Numbered from the stretch's first letter, positions 41,299 to 51,392 are shown. The stretch is 64,000 bases of DNA from an uncultured Bacilli bacterium (GCA_934086775.1 CAKOIJ010000001.1:1-64000), one strand, 5' to 3'. Translations and numbers: made by a program. Notes: generated by a model not told the origin, from the letters alone.

Positions 41299-42426
41299 GT
41301 GAAAGAAATAATTGGTATAGTTACTGAATATAATCCATTCCATAATGGACACTTATATCAAATAAATAAAATAAGAGAACTTTTTCCAGATAGCATAATA
41401 ATAATTGCTATGAGTGGAAACTACACTATGAGGGGTGAAATAAGTGTGATAGATAAATGGAATAAAACTAGACTTGCTTTAGAAAATGGTGTAGACATAG
41501 TTTTGGAAATACCTTTTCTATTTAGTAATGAGTCAAGTGATACATTTAGTTTTGGTGCACTAAAGGTGTTAAATGAATTTAAAATAAATACTTTGGTTTT
41601 TGGTAGTGAAACAAATGATATAGAAAAACTTAAAAAAGCAAGTAGTGTTCAAATAAATAATAAGGAATTTGATAGTTTAGTAAAGAAATATATGGATAAA
41701 GGATATAATTACCCTACTAGTTTAGGTAAAAGTATTTATGACTTAACTAATGTAACAATAAAACATAGTAATGATATTTTAGCAGTGAGTTATATTAAAG
41801 AAATAATAAGGAATGGGTATAATATAGAACCATTTATAATAAAAAGAACAAATCATTTTAAAAATAATGATCTATCTAGTAATATAATAAGTGCTTATGA
41901 AATAAGAAGTCTTTTAAAAGAAAAAAAGAATATAGATAAATATGTACCAAGAAGTACTTTAAAGTACATAGAAAATATTGATTATAATAAGTTATTTTCT
42001 TTAATTAAATATAAAGTAATAAGTGAGAAAGACTTTCTTAGAAAATATCATTTAGTAAATGAAGGAATAGAAAATAGAATATATGAAGGGATTATAAAAA
42101 CGAATAACTATGATGATTTAGTTAAATATATAACTAATAAGAGAGTTACTATTAATAAAGTTAATAGAATATTAATAAATATATTTACAGGTTTTACTAA
42201 AGAAATGAAATCAAATGATTTAAATTATATCAAAATACTTGGGATGACTAAAAAAGGTAAAGAATATTATTCTAGTATTAAAAAAGTGATAAATATTAAA
42301 GTAGTAAATAAGTTCGAAAAAGATATTATGGATAATGAATTAAAAGTAACTTATTTATATAGTATTATTGCAAATAATGAGGAAATATTTAATAAAGAAA
42401 TAAAAGAACATACTATTATAGTTTAG
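41299..42426 (+). CDS. tmcAL: tRNA(Met) cytidine acetate ligase
   Basis: This 375-residue protein of the nucleotidyltransferase family (B. subtilis YlbM/TmcAL) makes N4-acetylcytidine at the wobble position of elongator tRNA-Met using acetate and ATP. It has GIVTEYNPFHNGHLYQI with the HxGH motif, then IIAMSGNYTMRGE and LVFGSETND. The start is GTG at 41299 with RBS GGTGAAG. Its end overlaps the convergent CDF gene by 11 bases. Confidence 0.92.
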   Translation: MKEIIGIVTEYNPFHNGHLYQINKIRELFPDSIIIIAMSGNYTMRGEISVIDKWNKTRLALENGVDIVLEIPFLFSNESSDTFSFGALKVLNEFKINTLVFGSETNDIEKLKKASSVQINNKEFDSLVKKYMDKGYNYPTSLGKSIYDLTNVTIKHSNDILAVSYIKEIIRNGYNIEPFIIKRTNHFKNNDLSSNIISAYEIRSLLKEKKNIDKYVPRSTLKYIENIDYNKLFSLIKYKVISEKDFLRKYHLVNEGIENRIYEGIIKTNNYDDLVKYITNKRVTINKVNRILINIFTGFTKEMKSNDLNYIKILGMTKKGKEYYSSIKKVINIKVVNKFEKDIMDNELKVTYLYSIIANNEEIFNKEIKEHTIIV

Positions 42427-43282
42427 TATGTTCTTTTACTTTTTTAGGTTTAAAATTTACTGTTACATATCTGATGCAAAGATCACTTTTCTTTAAGTTA
42501 TTCTTTATTTTCTTTTCTATTTTATATACATCTTTAAGTAAAGCTTCTTCATTATATAATAAATCTATAGTAGCTTCGTAATAATATCCATATTTTAAGA
42601 GTGTAATTCTTCTTATTTTAACATTGTTTTCATTAACAATATCTTTTACTTTATTAATAATATTTTCATCAAGTTCTCTTTCTCCTAGTATACTTTTAAT
42701 ATTTTCTATAAAAATACTTACACCTATTTTAATAGTAAATAAAGCTATTAAAATTGATCCTATCATATCTGCATATATAAATACTTTTCTTTTACCTATC
42801 AAAGATAATAAAACAAATATAAAGGCTACAAATGAGTTATACATATCTACTTTGCTTTCATAAGCATTAGTTAAAATAATATTACTTTTAAGTTCTTTTC
42901 CTTTTCTTAATAAATATTTAGAAAGTAAATATTTAAAAACAATAGTAAGAATTAAAATAATTAGACCGAATATATTAGTAACTTTATTTTTAGAACCAAA
43001 TGAAGATATAATTATGCCTATTCCTAATGAAATAATAAATATACTCATTGCTATACTAGTTAAATATTCTACTCTTCCATGACCATAAGGATGATTTAAA
43101 TCGGGTTTTTTATTAGATAGTTTACTTCCAATAATACCAATAAAATCAGTAGAAGTATCACTTAAAGAGTGAACAGCATCTGAAAGAAGAGTTTTAGAGT
43201 TACTTATTATTCCTCCTATAAATTTAAAAGAAGTTAAAATTATATTAATAATTAAACTTCTAAATAATACCTTACTTTGCAT
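42416..43282 (-). CDS. Cation diffusion facilitator family transporter
   Basis: This 288-residue membrane protein has about six spans. The first metal-site helix carries SDAVHSLSDTSTDFIG (HxxxD type) and DLNHPYGHGRVEYL is the conserved loop after it; the C-terminal cytoplasmic domain is present (about 205-280). CDF proteins export Zn, Mn, Fe or Co in exchange for protons; the metal cannot be read here. ATG at 43282 follows AAGGGGTGGAATT; the longer frame crosses a hairpin. No promoter is obvious; it may be read through from polA. Confidence 0.9.
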   Translation of the reverse strand: MQSKVLFRSLIINIILTSFKFIGGIISNSKTLLSDAVHSLSDTSTDFIGIIGSKLSNKKPDLNHPYGHGRVEYLTSIAMSIFIISLGIGIIISSFGSKNKVTNIFGLIILILTIVFKYLLSKYLLRKGKELKSNIILTNAYESKVDMYNSFVAFIFVLLSLIGKRKVFIYADMIGSILIALFTIKIGVSIFIENIKSILGERELDENIINKVKDIVNENNVKIRRITLLKYGYYYEATIDLLYNEEALLKDVYKIEKKIKNNLKKSDLCIRYVTVNFKPKKVKEHTKL

Positions 43283-43301
43283 AATTCCACCCCTTACAAA
43301 C

Positions 43302-43341
43302 CATTCCGAATTTTTCCTCATCTGCAAGAAAATTCGGAATG
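43302..43341. repeat. Perfect 13-bp inverted repeat between polA and the CDF gene
   Basis: Arms CATTCCGAATTTT (43302-43314) and AAAATTCGGAATG (43329-43341), 14-base loop. It has no T-run on the minus strand after the stem. It lies after the polA stop and ahead of the CDF RBS; leader control of the transporter or RNA processing are options. Confidence 0.7.
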
Positions 43342-43344
43342 AGA

Positions 43345-45942
43345 TTATTTAGCATCGTACCAGTTATCTCCTACTTCTATTTCTACTTTTAATGGTACTA
43401 ATATTTTATATGTATTTTCCATAATTTGTTTAACTAAAGTTTTCATTTCTTCTAATTCACTAAATGGTACACTAAACACGAGTTCATCATGAACTTGTAC
43501 TAACATCTTACTATTTAAATTCCTCTTAGTAATTTCTTTATCTATTTCTATCATTGCTTTCTTTATAATATCAGCACCTGTTCCTTGAATACCAGTATTT
43601 AAGGCAATTCTTTCTCCACTTTTTCTAATAATATAATTAGTATTAGAAAGTTCTTCTATTACTCTTTTTCTTCCAAATAAAGTTTTAACATATCCTTTGT
43701 CTTTGGCATCCTTAATTATATAATCCATATATTCTTTTACTTTAGGATACATTGCTAGATACTTACTAATTAATTCTTTTGCTTCACTTGCTTTAACACT
43801 TAAGTTTTCTGATAATCCATACCCACTTATACCATAAACAATACCAAATATAACAGCTTTAGCATTTCTTCTTTGTTCCTTTGTAACCTCACTAATATCT
43901 ACTCCATAAATATCACTTGCAACCTTGGTATGTATATCTTCATGACTTAAAAAAGCGTTAATTAGATTTTCATCTTTACTTATATGTGCGAGTAATCTGA
44001 GTTCTATTTGAGAATAATCACTACTTAAAAGAACATTATTTTCTTCAGGAAAGAAGGCTTTTCTAATTCTTTTGCCTTCCTCACTTCTAATAGGAATATT
44101 CTGTAAATTAGGTTCTACAGAGGAAAGTCTACCAGTTCTAGCAACAGCCTGTTTAAATATAGTATGAATTTTGCCATCTTCCATTACAAACTTTTTTAAA
44201 CTTTCCATATAAGTATTTATTAATTTAGATAAATTTCTATATTCAAGTATTAACTCAATAATAGGATTTAAATCATAATATTTCATTAATGTATCATGAT
44301 CAGTTTTATAGTTTTCGTCTGTTTTTTTCTTTTTATAAGGAAGTCCTAACTTCTCAAATAAAATATATCCAGTTTGTTTAGAACTTAATATATTAAATTC
44401 TTCCCCAGCAATATTATATATTTCACTAACTACTTCATTAATTCTTTTTTCTAAATTCTCTTTAATTTTATCTAATTCATTAGTATTAACTCTAAAACCA
44501 TTTAATTCCATTTTAGCAAGAACATATGAAAGTGGTACTTCTATATCATTAAATAAATCTAACATACTTTCATTTTTTAACTCATTTAAATATCTATCTT
44601 TAGTATTATGGATAAACTTTACTTTACTAACTAAATTATTAATATATATATTTTCATCTATAGTAACTGTTTCATCTTTCATATAAGTATCATAAAAGAT
44701 AATATTATAATTATTAGCGTTTGCTAAATATGCAATGTCATCTTTAACATTATTATTAAGTAAATATCCAGCAAGTAAAGTATCAAATTTAAGATTATTT
44801 AATCTAATACCATACCTATTTAAAAAGCATATGCTTTTTTTAATATCATATGTATTTACTGCATACGAAAAAATATCTTTATTTAAAATAACTGCATTCT
44901 CATCTAAATAATAATAATTTTCTCCATCATATATAATTAAACCAATAAATTTAGCAAGATGATAATTTTCCTTAGAAAGTTCTAAATAAAAACTAAATTC
45001 TTTATTAATATTTAATTTATCACTTACTTTGATAACTTCATGTTTTTCTTCAAATAAGTTAGGCTCTCTATGGTTATCTTCCATCTCAAGTTTCTTGATC
45101 ATACTATAAAATTCAAGCTCTTTATATATGTTCTTTAATTCTTCTTTTTTACATCCAATATATTTAATATCTTCAAAAGTCACATTTAGAGGAACATCTT
45201 TATAAATTGTAGCAATTTCTTTACTAAAGAAAGCATCATCTTTTCCTTCAATTAATTTATCTTTTACTTTACCCTTGACCTTATCAATATTGTCATATAG
45301 ATTATCAATAGTCTTAAATTCGTGAAGTAAATTAAGTGCAGTTTTCTCCCCAATTCCTTTAACACCTGGTATATTATCTGATGGATCTCCCATTAAAGCT
45401 TTTAAATCTATCATTCTAATTGGTTCAAGCCCATAAGTATCAAAAAATACTTTCTCATCCATTAGAATATAGTCTTTTTGTTTTAATAGTTTGACATTTA
45501 CATCACTACTTATTAATTGTAGTAAATCTTTGTCACTACTTATGATAGTAGCATCATATTCTTTATCGATATCAGCCATTTTAGCAAATGTACCAATTAT
45601 ATCATCGGCTTCATAATTATCACAATTAACCCATTTAACACCCATAGCATCCAACACTTCATATGCTTTAGGAAATTGTAATAATAAATCTTTTGGTGTT
45701 TCAATTCTACCTGCTTTATAGTTTTCATACTTTTCATGTCTAAAATTTTTCCCTTTATCAAATGCAACAACTATATACTCTGGTTTTTCTTCATTAATTA
45801 TTTTATTCATCATATTAGTAAAGCCAAATAAAGCATTAGTAGGAAAACCTTTAGTATTTCTCATTAAACTTCCAGAATAAGCAGTTGCATAATAACTTCT
45901 AAACAATAAGTTGTTTCCATCTATTAATATTGCACGTTTCAT
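43345..45942 (-). CDS. polA: DNA polymerase I
   Basis: This 865-residue protein has a 5'-3' exonuclease domain (about 1-290; YEADDIIGTFAK, GEKTALNLL), a degenerate 3'-5' exonuclease region (about 310-460, without clear catalytic Asp/Glu motifs, as in Bacillus Pol I) and the polymerase domain with motif A SSDYSQIELRLLAHIS, motif B RRNAKAVIFGIVYGISGYGL and motif C VQVHDELVF. It acts in Okazaki fragment maturation and repair. RBS GGATGTGGTG. Confidence 0.97.
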   Translation of the reverse strand: MKRAILIDGNNLLFRSYYATAYSGSLMRNTKGFPTNALFGFTNMMNKIINEEKPEYIVVAFDKGKNFRHEKYENYKAGRIETPKDLLLQFPKAYEVLDAMGVKWVNCDNYEADDIIGTFAKMADIDKEYDATIISSDKDLLQLISSDVNVKLLKQKDYILMDEKVFFDTYGLEPIRMIDLKALMGDPSDNIPGVKGIGEKTALNLLHEFKTIDNLYDNIDKVKGKVKDKLIEGKDDAFFSKEIATIYKDVPLNVTFEDIKYIGCKKEELKNIYKELEFYSMIKKLEMEDNHREPNLFEEKHEVIKVSDKLNINKEFSFYLELSKENYHLAKFIGLIIYDGENYYYLDENAVILNKDIFSYAVNTYDIKKSICFLNRYGIRLNNLKFDTLLAGYLLNNNVKDDIAYLANANNYNIIFYDTYMKDETVTIDENIYINNLVSKVKFIHNTKDRYLNELKNESMLDLFNDIEVPLSYVLAKMELNGFRVNTNELDKIKENLEKRINEVVSEIYNIAGEEFNILSSKQTGYILFEKLGLPYKKKKTDENYKTDHDTLMKYYDLNPIIELILEYRNLSKLINTYMESLKKFVMEDGKIHTIFKQAVARTGRLSSVEPNLQNIPIRSEEGKRIRKAFFPEENNVLLSSDYSQIELRLLAHISKDENLINAFLSHEDIHTKVASDIYGVDISEVTKEQRRNAKAVIFGIVYGISGYGLSENLSVKASEAKELISKYLAMYPKVKEYMDYIIKDAKDKGYVKTLFGRKRVIEELSNTNYIIRKSGERIALNTGIQGTGADIIKKAMIEIDKEITKRNLNSKMLVQVHDELVFSVPFSELEEMKTLVKQIMENTYKILVPLKVEIEVGDNWYDAK

Positions 45943-45962
45943 TTACACCACATCCTACTTTA

Positions 45963-45991
45963 ATTATACAAAAAAGTAGTTGCTTTAGCAA
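45963..45991 (-). promoter_or_regulatory. Promoter of polA inside a hairpin
   Basis: -35 TTGCTA (45986-45991), 17-base spacer, -10 TATAAT (45963-45968). The -35 forms part of the stem described at 45969-45995. Confidence 0.75.
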
Positions 45992-45995
45992 CCAC
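45969..45995 (-). terminator. Terminator-like hairpin overlapping the polA promoter
   Basis: Minus-strand arms GTGGTTGC and GCAACTAC, TAAA loop, then TTTTTT. It would stop transcripts arriving from upstream. The 138 bases between this and the next terminator (45996-46133) hold no gene I can support. Confidence 0.75.
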
Positions 45996-46133
45996 CTAAT
46001 TGATCTCTAAATTATAATGCAAGTTAATATTAATTTTTAATATTTGAGTATACCATCTTTATAAAATCTTTTTCTTAATATTCAAATTTTATGACTTCTA
46101 CTGTTACTTTTTTCAAGGTTTTACTGTTATAAT

Positions 46134-46170
46134 TCTTAAAAAAATAAGAACACTTTTAATGTTCTTATTT
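46134..46170 (-). terminator. Terminator of the 1217-residue protein gene
   Basis: Minus-strand arms AAATAAGAACA and TGTTCTTATTT, 7-base loop, then TTTTAAG. Confidence 0.85.
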
Positions 46171-49100
46171 AGCAACAAATCTAAGTACTTTTTCATTAGA
46201 AGGCATATTTGATGAATAAATACTTGACATCATGCTTTTTTGAGAAAAAGCTACTTCTCTCTTTTTAATATCAATTTCTCCGTTAGTATGTTCTTCTATT
46301 ATATAGTAAACTGCATTCTTACTCATTGATATACTAGGTACTGTATATATTTGAGTTTCATTTACTTTATCAAATGTTTCAAAATGAGTATGTCCTTCAA
46401 ATATATAATCATAATCTGTAATTAATTTTCCTGATAATAAAGGATCTATTTTAGAACTTATAAAACCTTTTGATATAGGATTATCTAGTCCATATTTATT
46501 TAAAAATCTATCTAGATCTTCATTGTATTTAGGACTATTTGTATAAAGAAATTGTTTAAACCTTTCTTCCTCACTTTGTTCTTGATAAGTCCATGTACTA
46601 TGATCTCTATAGTCCCATCTAATATCGTTTAAAAAATGCACTAAAGATATTTTCTTATTACCAACATTTAATTCTAAAGAACTCTTTAGTTCTTTTAAAT
46701 ATGGAATAAAATCTTTAATTTGCTCATAAGTCCAGTCTAAGTTTTCTTGTCTACACTTATCTAAATAGCTAAATGGCTCATATCCAAGAGTATAGTAGTA
46801 TTCACTATTACCACTTACACTTTTAACTTCGTATTCATTTAATAATTGAAGTACTTCTTTTGAATTTGGTCCAACTGTTATGTTATCCCCTAAACTATAA
46901 ATTTCATTAATACCATTTAATTTCATATCAACTAAAGAAGCAAGAGTTGGTTCTAAAAGTCCGTGAGGATCTGTAAGAATGCCGATTCTTCTACCAGTTA
47001 AATTTTTATCTTTTTTATTAATCATAATAGAAAGTTTTTTTCGTAACTCTCTTAATTCACTAGTTTTAATAGTGGTACTTTCAATAATTTCTTTCTTAAA
47101 TATTTCTTTTGGTTTTTCAATACATTTACTAGCTTCCTGAGTTATCACAAAAGATAAATTATACTTTCTAGTTATATCTAGTTCTTCTTCAGTAGGTTCT
47201 TTTCCTCCAACTAATATTAAAGCTTTTGGTATTAACCCTTCTCTATAAAATAAGGCTTCTGCATTGTTATCTTTAACTGCACTTGTGTCCATAATTCCTT
47301 TTTGATTTCTATGTATTATACCATTATTCATGTATGCATTTTTATTTAAATAACCATTAGTACCCATATTATCTAAACTACTACAAACAAAACTTCCATC
47401 TAAAATAGTGTCGTAAGCAAAAATATTTTTGTTATGACTATAATAATACTTTTGGCCCATATAGCTAACAGGACTCATAGAAATATAATTTTTACTTCCG
47501 GAACTATTACCATAAATTACTTCCTCAAGAGTTTCTCTACTACTTAACACATGAGCATATAAACAATAATTACTCTTACTAAAATCATATGTAGTAACAC
47601 CATACTTATTGGTTAATTCATTATTTATTAAAGATTTAGCATCAGAAATTTTAGTTAAGTTGTTTTGCGAGTCTAACTCATATATTCTTCTAATTTTTTC
47701 ATGGATAGAATTTGAATTATTAAAAATTTCTTTAATAATATTGTTTTCACTACTTAGTAGTTCTTTTAAAATATATTTTAAAACTTCTTCATCGTTTGAG
47801 AAATTAATTCTTATAGTAAGTAAACTAATAACTTCTTCTATTAAATCAATTAGTTCTTTATTATTACTATTCTTAATCTCTAATAATTTTAATTCATCGG
47901 TATTGCCAATAGTTCTAAGAACTTCCATAAAGTTATCGTTGTCTACCATTAACTCTTTTAAAACAAAAGTAAGTTCTAAAATATTATTAGATTTATCTAG
48001 AACATTTCTATAGTAATCAAAAGCACTTATCTTTGCTTTTCTAAGTGAATTTAAACTAGTAACATCTCCATAATATCTTAATTTATTATTTATTAATAAA
48101 TTAATACTATATCTATCTTCTAAAGTAAAACTGTCTATTTCTTTAAAAAGACTTTTATACTTAGTAAAATGATTAATACTTTCTATAAATATTCTAACTT
48201 TATCAGCATCATTATATTCACTATAATAATTAGTTTTAATATAGTTATAAGTTTTAATAAAATCTTCTTTTTCATAATCAATAATATTTATTAATTTACT
48301 AAACCATTTAGTTTCTTTTTCAGATCCAAGTCCATACTGATAGATTAAATTAATATCAAAAATATCATTTAAATATACTTTAAATTTTTCATAATTATTT
48401 AATACCAAATTTGTATCATTATTTAATATTAAATTATAAACAATCTCTTCATCTACTTCTTCCACATATAATAAATCTATAGCATATTTTACCATAAATG
48501 AAGTTCTTTTGTTAACTTTTACTTTTTCTACTACTTCAAGTAAATTTTCCTTACTAAGATTTTTAATCTTAGTATCAAATATATCTTTGTTTAAATCAAT
48601 TACCTTTTTAGCATTCCTTTTAGATAGTTTATTAAAGGGAATGTTTAAATTAGGGTTATAAGTAGTTAAATCTAAATTTTCTATAATACTTCTTAAATAA
48701 TTTTCTTTAACTTCTAAAATAAGACCTATATAATTTTTATCGTCATGAGCGTTAATAAAATTGATAGTCTTTTCATCTTGTAATTTGTTCCTAATAATTA
48801 ATTTTACAAATTCAGGTTCTTTTTTATAATAGTAATAATTAGTTAGAAAATCAATTAAACTAGTATTTTTATAAATATTTATAATATCTTTTTCTCTAAC
48901 TTTTAAAACAATTTTTCTATATTCATGAGTATAATAACTGTATTTAAAAATACTATCTATATCATCTAGAGATAAATCTTTAATACTATTTAAAAGAGTT
49001 TCATAATTATTATTTCTTATTAAATTAAATATATAATCATCATTACTTTGATGTAAAACATAATTTATATCCTTTTTTTCTAATTCTTTAACTACTTCTT

Positions 49101-49818
49101 TAATAAAATCTAGAGCATATCTATTTAAATCATTTTTAATAAATAAATCAATAGACTCATAGTTTTTAAGATAATCAATAATATTCTTTTTTGTTAAATA
49201 TTTACTAATATCTTTTTCTTTAATATTTAAATACTTTAAATGATCTAAATATAGTTCATAAGATGAGTTAATAATCCAAAGATCAAAGAGACTAGTTTTT
49301 CCGTAATATTTAATTGCTTTTATATAAAGATCACTATAATTATCTTTAATATATTTACTGTATTCTTTATTGATTTCATTTTTATATATTCTATCAAAAT
49401 AAAATTTAACTGTATCTAATCTTATAAATTTTTTAGTATAATCATCAAATAAACTTTTAGGGCACAAATTTATAAGTTCATAATTTCTTGACATTGCTTT
49501 ACTTGATAATTCTAATTTTACTTCATTACTAATATTATCTAAATTAACAAGTTTTTCATATATATTATCATTAATAAAGTGAAAATTCTTGACTAAAAAG
49601 AGTTTTACATTATTACCTAGGTTATTAGAAGAAATAATTTCTATAAACTTTTCATCAGTAAACCTTAAATATTGTTTTACATTTTCATATTTTTTTTCTT
49701 CTCTTTTAGATAATATTTTAATAATAATATCAGTTTCTCTATTATCTAAAAGTAATTCAATCAATTCACTATTACCTTTTTTATTTAATTCTATATGTTT
49801 TTTTACACTTTCAAACAT
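46165..49818 (-). CDS. Giant protein with C-terminal metallophosphoesterase domain
   Basis: This is a 1217-residue protein. About 1-700 is Leu/Ile/Asn/Lys-rich and all-helical, resembling HEAT-like repeats (units such as YELINLCPKSLFDD). About 715-905 is a separate domain with YCLYAHVLSSRETLEEV, NYISMSPVSYMG and LILVGGKEPTEEEL, which I cannot name. About 940-1180 is a calcineurin-like metallophosphoesterase with the full motif set: LTDPHG, SLGDN, SGNSE, LVHF and GHTH. It has no signal peptide. Substrate unknown; a cytoplasmic phosphatase or nuclease with a helical scaffold is inference. Own promoter and terminator, RBS GGGGG. Confidence 0.85.
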   Translation of the reverse strand: MFESVKKHIELNKKGNSELIELLLDNRETDIIIKILSKREEKKYENVKQYLRFTDEKFIEIISSNNLGNNVKLFLVKNFHFINDNIYEKLVNLDNISNEVKLELSSKAMSRNYELINLCPKSLFDDYTKKFIRLDTVKFYFDRIYKNEINKEYSKYIKDNYSDLYIKAIKYYGKTSLFDLWIINSSYELYLDHLKYLNIKEKDISKYLTKKNIIDYLKNYESIDLFIKNDLNRYALDFIKEVVKELEKKDINYVLHQSNDDYIFNLIRNNNYETLLNSIKDLSLDDIDSIFKYSYYTHEYRKIVLKVREKDIINIYKNTSLIDFLTNYYYYKKEPEFVKLIIRNKLQDEKTINFINAHDDKNYIGLILEVKENYLRSIIENLDLTTYNPNLNIPFNKLSKRNAKKVIDLNKDIFDTKIKNLSKENLLEVVEKVKVNKRTSFMVKYAIDLLYVEEVDEEIVYNLILNNDTNLVLNNYEKFKVYLNDIFDINLIYQYGLGSEKETKWFSKLINIIDYEKEDFIKTYNYIKTNYYSEYNDADKVRIFIESINHFTKYKSLFKEIDSFTLEDRYSINLLINNKLRYYGDVTSLNSLRKAKISAFDYYRNVLDKSNNILELTFVLKELMVDNDNFMEVLRTIGNTDELKLLEIKNSNNKELIDLIEEVISLLTIRINFSNDEEVLKYILKELLSSENNIIKEIFNNSNSIHEKIRRIYELDSQNNLTKISDAKSLINNELTNKYGVTTYDFSKSNYCLYAHVLSSRETLEEVIYGNSSGSKNYISMSPVSYMGQKYYYSHNKNIFAYDTILDGSFVCSSLDNMGTNGYLNKNAYMNNGIIHRNQKGIMDTSAVKDNNAEALFYREGLIPKALILVGGKEPTEEELDITRKYNLSFVITQEASKCIEKPKEIFKKEIIESTTIKTSELRELRKKLSIMINKKDKNLTGRRIGILTDPHGLLEPTLASLVDMKLNGINEIYSLGDNITVGPNSKEVLQLLNEYEVKSVSGNSEYYYTLGYEPFSYLDKCRQENLDWTYEQIKDFIPYLKELKSSLELNVGNKKISLVHFLNDIRWDYRDHSTWTYQEQSEEERFKQFLYTNSPKYNEDLDRFLNKYGLDNPISKGFISSKIDPLLSGKLITDYDYIFEGHTHFETFDKVNETQIYTVPSISMSKNAVYYIIEEHTNGEIDIKKREVAFSQKSMMSSIYSSNMPSNEKVLRFVAK

Positions 49819-49843
49819 AATTAACCCCCATTAACTAATTATA

Positions 49844-49872
49844 ATTATACCATATAAAGTACATTTAATCAA
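49844..49872 (-). promoter_or_regulatory. Promoter of the giant metallophosphoesterase gene
   Basis: -35 TTGATT (49867-49872), 17-base spacer, -10 TATAAT (49844-49849). Confidence 0.75.
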
Positions 49873-49873
49873 T

Positions 49874-49896
49874 AAAAAAGTGCATTATTTAGCACC
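49874..49896 (-). terminator. Terminator of ftsW
   Basis: Minus-strand arms GTGC and GCAC with an 8-base loop, followed by TTTTTT; weak stem but good T-run, at the stop codon. Confidence 0.6.
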
Positions 49897-51054
49897 CATG
49901 TTTTTAATTTCTTCTCTGGTTTTTGTGACTTTATTTTCCACTGCTACTCTCTCTACAATAAACATACATAGTATTAAATTAACTGTAAAAGAACCCCCAT
50001 AACTTAAGAATGGGACAGGAACACCAGTAAGTGGTATAACAGCAAGTATTCCTAAAAAGTTAACAATAATATGTAAGAACATATAAATACCTACTCCGTA
50101 ACATATTATTGAATTTCTTAAATTTACACTTTGCTTAGCTATTTTGAATATTCTATAAAGTATAAACATATAACCAAGTATAAAGAATATACTAAAAATT
50201 AAACCTAGTTCTTCTACCATTATTGGGAATATAAAATCTGTATGAGCTTCAGGTAAATATAAATACTTTTGACTCGAATTACCTAAGCCTTTTCCAAAAA
50301 GACCACCATTATTTATTGCAATAAATCCATTACAAACTTGGTAACCTGTATCTTCTGTATATCTTGTACATGGATTTTTATAGGTAAGTCGTCCCTTTTG
50401 CATTTCATTTAAAAGATCACTTCCAGTTATAATAAATATAATTAGTAAAAAAGAAGCAACAATTCCTGCAATTTTTAAACCAGATGCTAATTTATTATTT
50501 CTAAATGGAACTGCTAAAAATATCAGAAAAGAAAGCCCAGCAATTATTAGGGCAGTTCCTAAGTCAGGTTGCATTGCAACTAATAAAAACACTATAATAG
50601 CGTAAACTAGTGGTATACATATCTCATATTTTAAGTCTTTTTTATCAATTATTTTACCATAATAAATAGCCATAAAAAGAATAATAATTGTCTTAGCAAA
50701 TTCACTAGGTTGAATACTTGCAAAACCTAAATTTATCCATGAACGAGCACTGTTGACAAGATTTCCACCTATTAAAAGAAATACAAGAAGTCCTAGTACT
50801 CCAGTAGCGCCTATAAATAAAAAATTACTATATCTTTTGATAGGATATCTAAGTATGAAGAAAAAACCAATAAAATAACTAAAAAGTATAAATATAGTTT
50901 GTCTTTTGAAAAAGAAATACGGACTACTATCATACTTTAAAACAGCACTTACGCTTGAAGCTGAAAGTACCATAACTGCACCTATTACCGAATATAATAT
51001 ACACATTAAAAGTAAAGGTTTATCAATTTTACTAAAAATACTAACTTTTTTCAT
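49885..51054 (-). CDS. ftsW: FtsW/RodA/SpoVE family peptidoglycan polymerase
   Basis: This 389-residue SEDS protein has about ten spans. It contains GARSWINLG-like NSARSWINLG, PSEFAK, MQPDLGTALI, and the C-terminal VPLPFLSYGGS-like VPVPFLSYGGS. The periplasmic loop contains TGYQVCNGFIAINNGGLFGKG in family style. It polymerises lipid II; whether division (FtsW) or spore cortex (SpoVE) cannot be decided, and the sequence is more FtsW/SpoVE-like than RodA-like. ATG at 51054 follows AGAGGATAT. Confidence 0.88.
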   Translation of the reverse strand: MKKVSIFSKIDKPLLLMCILYSVIGAVMVLSASSVSAVLKYDSSPYFFFKRQTIFILFSYFIGFFFILRYPIKRYSNFLFIGATGVLGLLVFLLIGGNLVNSARSWINLGFASIQPSEFAKTIIILFMAIYYGKIIDKKDLKYEICIPLVYAIIVFLLVAMQPDLGTALIIAGLSFLIFLAVPFRNNKLASGLKIAGIVASFLLIIFIITGSDLLNEMQKGRLTYKNPCTRYTEDTGYQVCNGFIAINNGGLFGKGLGNSSQKYLYLPEAHTDFIFPIMVEELGLIFSIFFILGYMFILYRIFKIAKQSVNLRNSIICYGVGIYMFLHIIVNFLGILAVIPLTGVPVPFLSYGGSFTVNLILCMFIVERVAVENKVTKTREEIKNMGAK

Positions 51055-51155
51055 ATATCCTCTAGAAATATAATACCATAAAAACAAATAAATTTAAATT
51101 CTTTTTTTAATTTTATTTAAAAAAGAACACAGTCGTGTCAATTTTAATTATATTA

Positions 51156-51164
51156 CATAAATTA
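51156..51164 (+). promoter_or_regulatory. Mother-cell sigma-type -10 box before the YjcZ-like gene
   Basis: CATAAATTA fits the CATAnnnTA -10 of sigma-K (and resembles sigma-E). The same 13 bases ACATAAATTATTA occur before cotZ on the other strand. The -35 here is not clear. Confidence 0.5.
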
Positions 51165-51190
51165 TTATAGATGAAAGAAGGAGGGTTTAT

Positions 51191-51364
51191 ATGTATTATT
51201 ATGGTTATGGTTTAAATTATGGAAATAATTATAGTGGTTGCTGCCCTACATATGGAGGATATAACTATGGCAATAATTATGGATACGGTGCAGCTATTAT
51301 ATTAGTATTATTTATATTATTAGTAGTGGTTTTTGGAGCAGGCTTCTTAAACTACAATAATTAA
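51191..51364 (+). CDS. YjcZ-like small sporulation protein, 57 residues
   Basis: The N-terminal half is Tyr/Gly/Asn-rich ([13 protein letters not shown], then [12 protein letters not shown]) with a Cys pair (SGCCPTYG). The C-terminal half is one hydrophobic helix ([19 protein letters not shown]). This composition and layout fit the YjcZ family of tiny membrane proteins that are common in spore-formers. RBS AAGGAGGG is strong and a terminator follows. A sigma-K/E-like -10 lies upstream, consistent with a late sporulation role. Confidence 0.78.
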   Translation: MYYYGYGLNYGNNYSGCCPTYGGYNYGNNYGYGAAIILVLFILLVVVFGAGFLNYNN

Positions 51365-51392
51365 AAAAGGAAAATTAATTTCCTTTTTTTGT
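51363..51392. terminator. Bidirectional terminator between YjcZ-like gene and folA
   Basis: Arms AAAAAAGGAAA and TTTCCTTTTTT with AATTAA between; A-run and T-run on both sides serve the two convergent genes. Confidence 0.85.

Noticed and set aside
46085..46133. Short frame TTG-KKVTVEVIKFEY upstream of polA
   Set aside because: Only 13 codons, a rare start codon and no ribosome binding site.
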